This document shows, piece after piece, positions 6,428-8,934 of a DNA stretch of 8,934 nt. The translations under genes and the position numbers were made by a program. This DNA comes from Rickettsiales bacterium (GTDB lineage: Bacteria; Pseudomonadota; Alphaproteobacteria; Rickettsiales; UBA1997). The first letter of the stretch is position 1; each line of letters begins with the position of its first letter. Location of the stretch: NCBI GenBank assembly GCA_023262945.1, contig JALQXY010000017.1, positions 1 through 8,934 of the forward strand. The letters run 5' to 3'. The notes beneath the pieces are model-generated. The model did not search any database. It worked only from the letters and a program-made list of their open reading frames with translations, and was not told where the DNA came from.

Positions 6428-7705
6428 TTATTTTAAAACTTTTTCTAGTGAATTGGCTAATTTTTTCATATCTTCTTCGCTTGTTAATTCGCTAACAGCA
6501 AGAATTATTTTGTTATCTTTAGCATAACCGCTAATAATATCATCTTCTAATAATTTTTGATTAACTAAATTTGCATCTTTGCTAACCTCTATAGTAAACT
6601 CATTAAAGAAATTTTGGTTTAATATTTTTAATCCTTTTATACCCTTTAATTTATCATAGAGATCACAGGCTTTTTTATGGTTCATGAGAGCTAATTTTTT
6701 AAAACCGTTTTCACCAAGAAGGGATGCGTGTATAGTGAATGCGGTAGCACATAAACCTTGGTTAGAGCAAATATTAGAAGTTGCTTTATCTCTTCTTATA
6801 TGTTGCTCTCTAGCGTTTAAAGTTAAAACATAACCTAGCTTGTTATCTTTATCAACGGTGGCACCACATATTCTTCCAGGCATTTGTCTTATAAAAGTTT
6901 TTTTGCAAGAAAAGAATCCAAGTAAAGGGCCTCCAAAATTAAGACCAACTCCAATTGAAGAAGCTTCGCCAACTACTATGTCAGCCATTTTCGGTGCTTG
7001 CAATAAACCAAGTGAAACTATTTCATTAACTACTACAATCATCAAGCAACCGACTTCGTCACATTTTTTTCTTACTTTATCAAGATCAGGAATTTCTCCA
7101 TAAAAATCTGGATACTGTACTATAGCAGCTGCGCAATCTTTAGTGATTTCGTTAGAAAACTTAGCATCATTTAAATCAAGAAAAGTTTGAGTAACTTCTT
7201 GATAATCTGGATGGAGGTTATTTGTTATAGCAATAATAGTTTTATCTTTTTTGATACGCATAGCCATTAAGCAGGCTTCTGCTAGAGAGGTGGCTCCATC
7301 GTACATTGATGCATTAGAAACCTCCATTCCAGTTAGTAATGATATAATACTTTGAAACTGAAATATAGTAGCTAAAGTTCCTTGAGATATTTCTGGTTGA
7401 TACGGGGTGTATGATGTTAAAAATTCTGAACGTTGTATAATATGATCAACTGCTGCAGGAATATGGTGTTTATAGCATCCAGCTCCTAGAAAAAAGGGTA
7501 GTTGACTAGATGATTTATTTTTTTGTGCAAGATTTTTAAGATGATTTTCAACTTCAATCTCTCCTTTGTGATTTGCTAAATTTGCTATCGGTTCTTTTAG
7601 TAAAAATTCTTCGGGTACCTCTGAATATAGTTGATTCACATTGGCTATACCAATGGATTTTAACATTTCATTTTTATCGTTAGAAGTTAAGGCTAAATAT
7701 CTCAT
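6428..7705 (-). CDS. gcvPA: Glycine dehydrogenase (decarboxylating) subunit 1
   Basis: This is the N-terminal half-protein of the two-subunit glycine decarboxylase, pairing with GcvPB. It has the PLP-enzyme fold but not the PLP lysine. The 425 residues are typical length. It begins MRYLALTSNDKNEMLKSIG, matching the family start MRYxPLTxxDxxEML, which fixes the ATG at 7705. Further landmarks are FFLGAGCYKHHIPAAVD (71-87), SYTPYQPEISQGTLA (98-112), MYDGATSLAEA (134-144), GLNFGGPLLGFF and MPGRICGATVDKDNK. It precedes gcvPB by 4 nt. There is no gcvT or gcvH upstream: a 575-nt gap and ccmE lie there instead, so those partners are elsewhere or lost. No glycine-riboswitch-like G-rich structure is visible in the leader. 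Very secure. Confidence 0.97.
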   Translation of the reverse strand: MRYLALTSNDKNEMLKSIGIANVNQLYSEVPEEFLLKEPIANLANHKGEIEVENHLKNLAQKNKSSSQLPFFLGAGCYKHHIPAAVDHIIQRSEFLTSYTPYQPEISQGTLATIFQFQSIISLLTGMEVSNASMYDGATSLAEACLMAMRIKKDKTIIAITNNLHPDYQEVTQTFLDLNDAKFSNEITKDCAAAIVQYPDFYGEIPDLDKVRKKCDEVGCLMIVVVNEIVSLGLLQAPKMADIVVGEASSIGVGLNFGGPLLGFFSCKKTFIRQMPGRICGATVDKDNKLGYVLTLNAREQHIRRDKATSNICSNQGLCATAFTIHASLLGENGFKKLALMNHKKACDLYDKLKGIKGLKILNQNFFNEFTIEVSKDANLVNQKLLEDDIISGYAKDNKIILAVSELTSEEDMKKLANSLEKVLK

Positions 7706-7773
7706 CTATTGCAATAAATAATTAAAAATTAATTTAAAAATTATCAAATAACCTCATCTAACTTAATAGATGA
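7702..7773 (-). promoter_or_regulatory. gcvPA leader with two competing pairings
   Basis: On the minus strand TCATCTA (7773-7767) can pair perfectly with TAGATGA (7760-7754), a 7-bp hairpin with a 6-nt loop. The same arm extended by two bases (7773-7765) is complementary over 9 bp to AATAGATGA at 7710-7702, which contains the gcvPA start codon. The two pairings exclude each other. Whether this RNA is made depends on an unmapped start site; a TTGATA at about 7801-7796 could be a -35 element, but no good -10 accompanies it. Confidence 0.3.
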
Positions 7774-8098
7774 ATAATGATAAGTAGTAATTTATATCAA
7801 AGTTCATATTTAAACGAATTAAATTCGACTTTAAAGATGAAATTTGGTATTACAGTTGAAACAAGCTTGTTTTTACTCAAATTTTATTTTTTTATTGACC
7901 GATTTGATTTTAAACAAACTTTATATTTTAAAGTTTTTGTTTTTTTTAAGATCTTTATCTTAAAAATTATTTTGTTGAAAATTTAATTAAAACTGTCATT
8001 ACAGACAAAAAACATAATATTTTTTTTAATTATGTAAAGCTTTATTTAATTTAAAACAAAAAATATAAATTTAAAATTAAAATATTTTTGCTTTTTAA
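7774..8098. other. A+T-rich intergenic stretch, no gene supported
   Basis: This part of the gap between gcvPA and ccmE is almost pure A+T and holds no recognisable tRNA, riboswitch or protein. A 69-codon plus-strand frame (7777-7986) is low complexity (Phe, Leu, Lys, Ile) and has no ribosome site. Two hairpins are visible: AAACAAACTTTA pairs with TAAAGTTTTTGTTT around 7912-7943 with a bulge, followed by T's on the plus strand, and TTTTTAAGAT-cttt-ATCTTAAAAA (7943-7966) is a perfect 10-bp stem. They could end transcription weakly, but their stems contain almost no G+C. Confidence 0.5.
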
Positions 8099-8270
8099 TT
8101 AAACCCAAAACCATCAATAAAAAATAATTTATACCATTATCTCATAGTATATCTAGCTACGATAAAAAAGATTTATGCATCAAAAAGTGCACTAAAATTT
8201 TTTTATCATAACTAGATATACCATGATTTAATGAACTAAATCAACTTTCTATTGACGGATTTGGGTTTAA
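8099..8270 (-). repeat. 172-bp near-perfect palindrome downstream of ccmE
   Basis: The ends are TTAAACCC (8099-8106) and GGGTTTAA (8263-8270). The arms (8099-8169 and 8199-8270) match at about 58 of 71 aligned positions with one 1-nt gap; the inner 28 bp have only three differences. Pairing can continue inward through TTTATGCA / TGCACTAAA to an 8-nt loop at 8180-8187. It is unrelated in sequence to the repeat at the window edges. It begins 11 nt after the ccmE stop, so it would form a very large hairpin at the 3' end of that mRNA, perhaps acting as terminator or stabiliser. It could also be a non-autonomous transposon (MITE) with TTAA ends. It codes for nothing visible. Confidence 0.85.
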
Positions 8271-8281
8271 CAAAATTAGTA

Positions 8282-8716
8282 TCAATCTTGCACTGATATT
8301 GATTTAATTTCTGGTGGAACATATTTTTCATCATGCTTAACCAGCAATTCACGGCTATAAAATTTATTTTTAGAAAAATCTAAATAACCTTTAGCAACAA
8401 TGCCTTGACCTTGACGAAATAAGTCGGGCAAAATACCTCGATAATTAATCAAAATTTCATCATTATTATCTGTAATAATAAATTCAACTTCCAAGCTATT
8501 AATCTTATTAACTGAACCCTTTTTAACTAAGCCACCAATTCTAAATTGCTGCCCATCTTGTATTTTACTTAATATTTTTTTATCGACTAATTCACTAGGA
8601 GAGTAAAAAAAAACTATATTATCACGAAAATTTATAATAACAAAAAACAATGCTAATATTGATATAGCAAATGTTGTACCTACAAATAAAAGACGCTTTT
8701 TTTTATTTTTTAACAT
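8282..8716 (-). CDS. ccmE: Cytochrome c maturation haem chaperone CcmE
   Basis: CcmE is a membrane-anchored periplasmic protein that binds haem covalently through a histidine and hands it to the CcmF/H lyase for attachment to apocytochrome c. The 144-residue protein has a positively charged N-terminus (KNKKKR), one transmembrane segment at about 9-28, then the OB-fold domain: FYSPSEL, QQFRIGGLVKKGSV (typical GGxVxxGSV), ILINYRGILPDLFRQGQGIVAKG. The haem-binding motif is intact at the end: LVKHDEKYVPPEI, with His128 and Tyr132 (HxxxY). Length is normal. No other ccm gene adjoins it; scattered ccm genes are known in Rickettsiales. A weak, A-rich leader precedes the ATG and the promoter is not clear. 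The gene is followed closely by the large palindrome. Confidence 0.96.
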   Translation of the reverse strand: MLKNKKKRLLFVGTTFAISILALFFVIINFRDNIVFFYSPSELVDKKILSKIQDGQQFRIGGLVKKGSVNKINSLEVEFIITDNNDEILINYRGILPDLFRQGQGIVAKGYLDFSKNKFYSRELLVKHDEKYVPPEIKSISVQD

Positions 8717-8839
8717 TTTTAAATTTCTTTCATAATTAGAAATTAGTTTTTGCTTTACTTTATTTCATATTTGTGATATTATTAATTCGTACATAAATAA
8801 TCGATCTTTTTATAAAAAAAAGATAAAATACAAATATAC

Positions 8840-8934
8840 TAATACCAATTCCCATCTAAAAATAAACAATATGACAAAATATTTTTGAGATAAAAATTGT
8901 AAAAAATGCAAGTCCTATACCTATAGGACTTAAG
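8840..8934. repeat. Palindromic MITE-like repeat, second copy cut by window end
   Basis: From TAATACCAATTCCCATCTAAAA to the window end, this matches the reverse complement of 89-184 with four substitutions and one missing T. The centre is preserved better than in the other copy: AAGTCCTATA-CC-TATAGGACTT is a perfect 10-bp stem (8910-8931). Only the first half and the start of the second are present. The copy lies in the ccmE upstream region, in opposite orientation to the copy at 8-184. Confidence 0.85.

Noticed and set aside
6840..7103. Plus-strand open frame opposite gcvPA
   Set aside because: Antisense to a strongly conserved region of gcvPA; no independent support.
7706..7900. Glycine riboswitch ahead of gcvPA
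   Set aside because: No conserved G-rich aptamer cores; the leader is nearly all A and T.
7777..7986. 69-codon plus-strand frame in the gap between gcvPA and ccmE
   Set aside because: Phe/Leu/Lys/Ile-rich low-complexity product expected from A+T-rich DNA, no ribosome site, and a hairpin and T-runs inside it.

Overview
The window looks like chromosome from a strongly A+T-rich alphaproteobacterium, most plausibly a host-associated Rickettsiales-type lineage. The main evidence is the heat-shock sigma factor: its region 2 (YAMWWIKAFIQEYILRSW) and RpoH box (AQKKLFFNL) have the alphaproteobacterial form. Base composition, a free-standing ccmE and palindromic intergenic repeats fit this. No genus can be named from sequence alone. 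All seven convincing genes lie on the minus strand, so transcription runs from high to low coordinates.

Layout in transcription order: (1) 8934-8840, one end of a palindromic repeat cut by the window edge. (2) ccmE (8716-8282), the periplasmic haem chaperone of cytochrome c maturation. (3) 8281-7706, the only long gene-free stretch; it holds a 172-bp near-perfect palindrome (8099-8270), A+T-rich hairpins and the gcvPA leader. (4) gcvPA and gcvPB (7705-4906), the two subunits of glycine decarboxylase (P-protein), 4 nt apart. (5) Two tandem paralogues (4804-3026) joining a type IV prepilin-like N-terminus to a LamG/ConA-like domain. (6) A tightly coupled rpoH-ribE-ribBX operon (2877-258), with 1-nt TAATG stop/start overlaps at both junctions and a clear sigma70-type promoter at 2951-2979. 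(7) 184-8, a second copy of the repeat seen at the other edge, in opposite orientation.

Functional picture: the gcv pair would supply the P-protein of the glycine cleavage system, whose T, H and L proteins are not here. The rib genes supply DHBP synthase and riboflavin synthase. The C-terminal half of the RibBA-type protein has lost the GTP cyclohydrolase II zinc cysteines, so it is better called RibBX and GTP cyclohydrolase II must be encoded elsewhere. Coupling riboflavin genes to the heat-shock sigma factor is unusual.

The most noteworthy items are the two prepilin-lectin-like proteins, the rpoH-ribE-ribBX coupling, and the palindrome downstream of ccmE, in which all eight transition differences between arms fall in the same direction. 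The same repeat at both edges suggests the window may be a whole contig broken at repeats.
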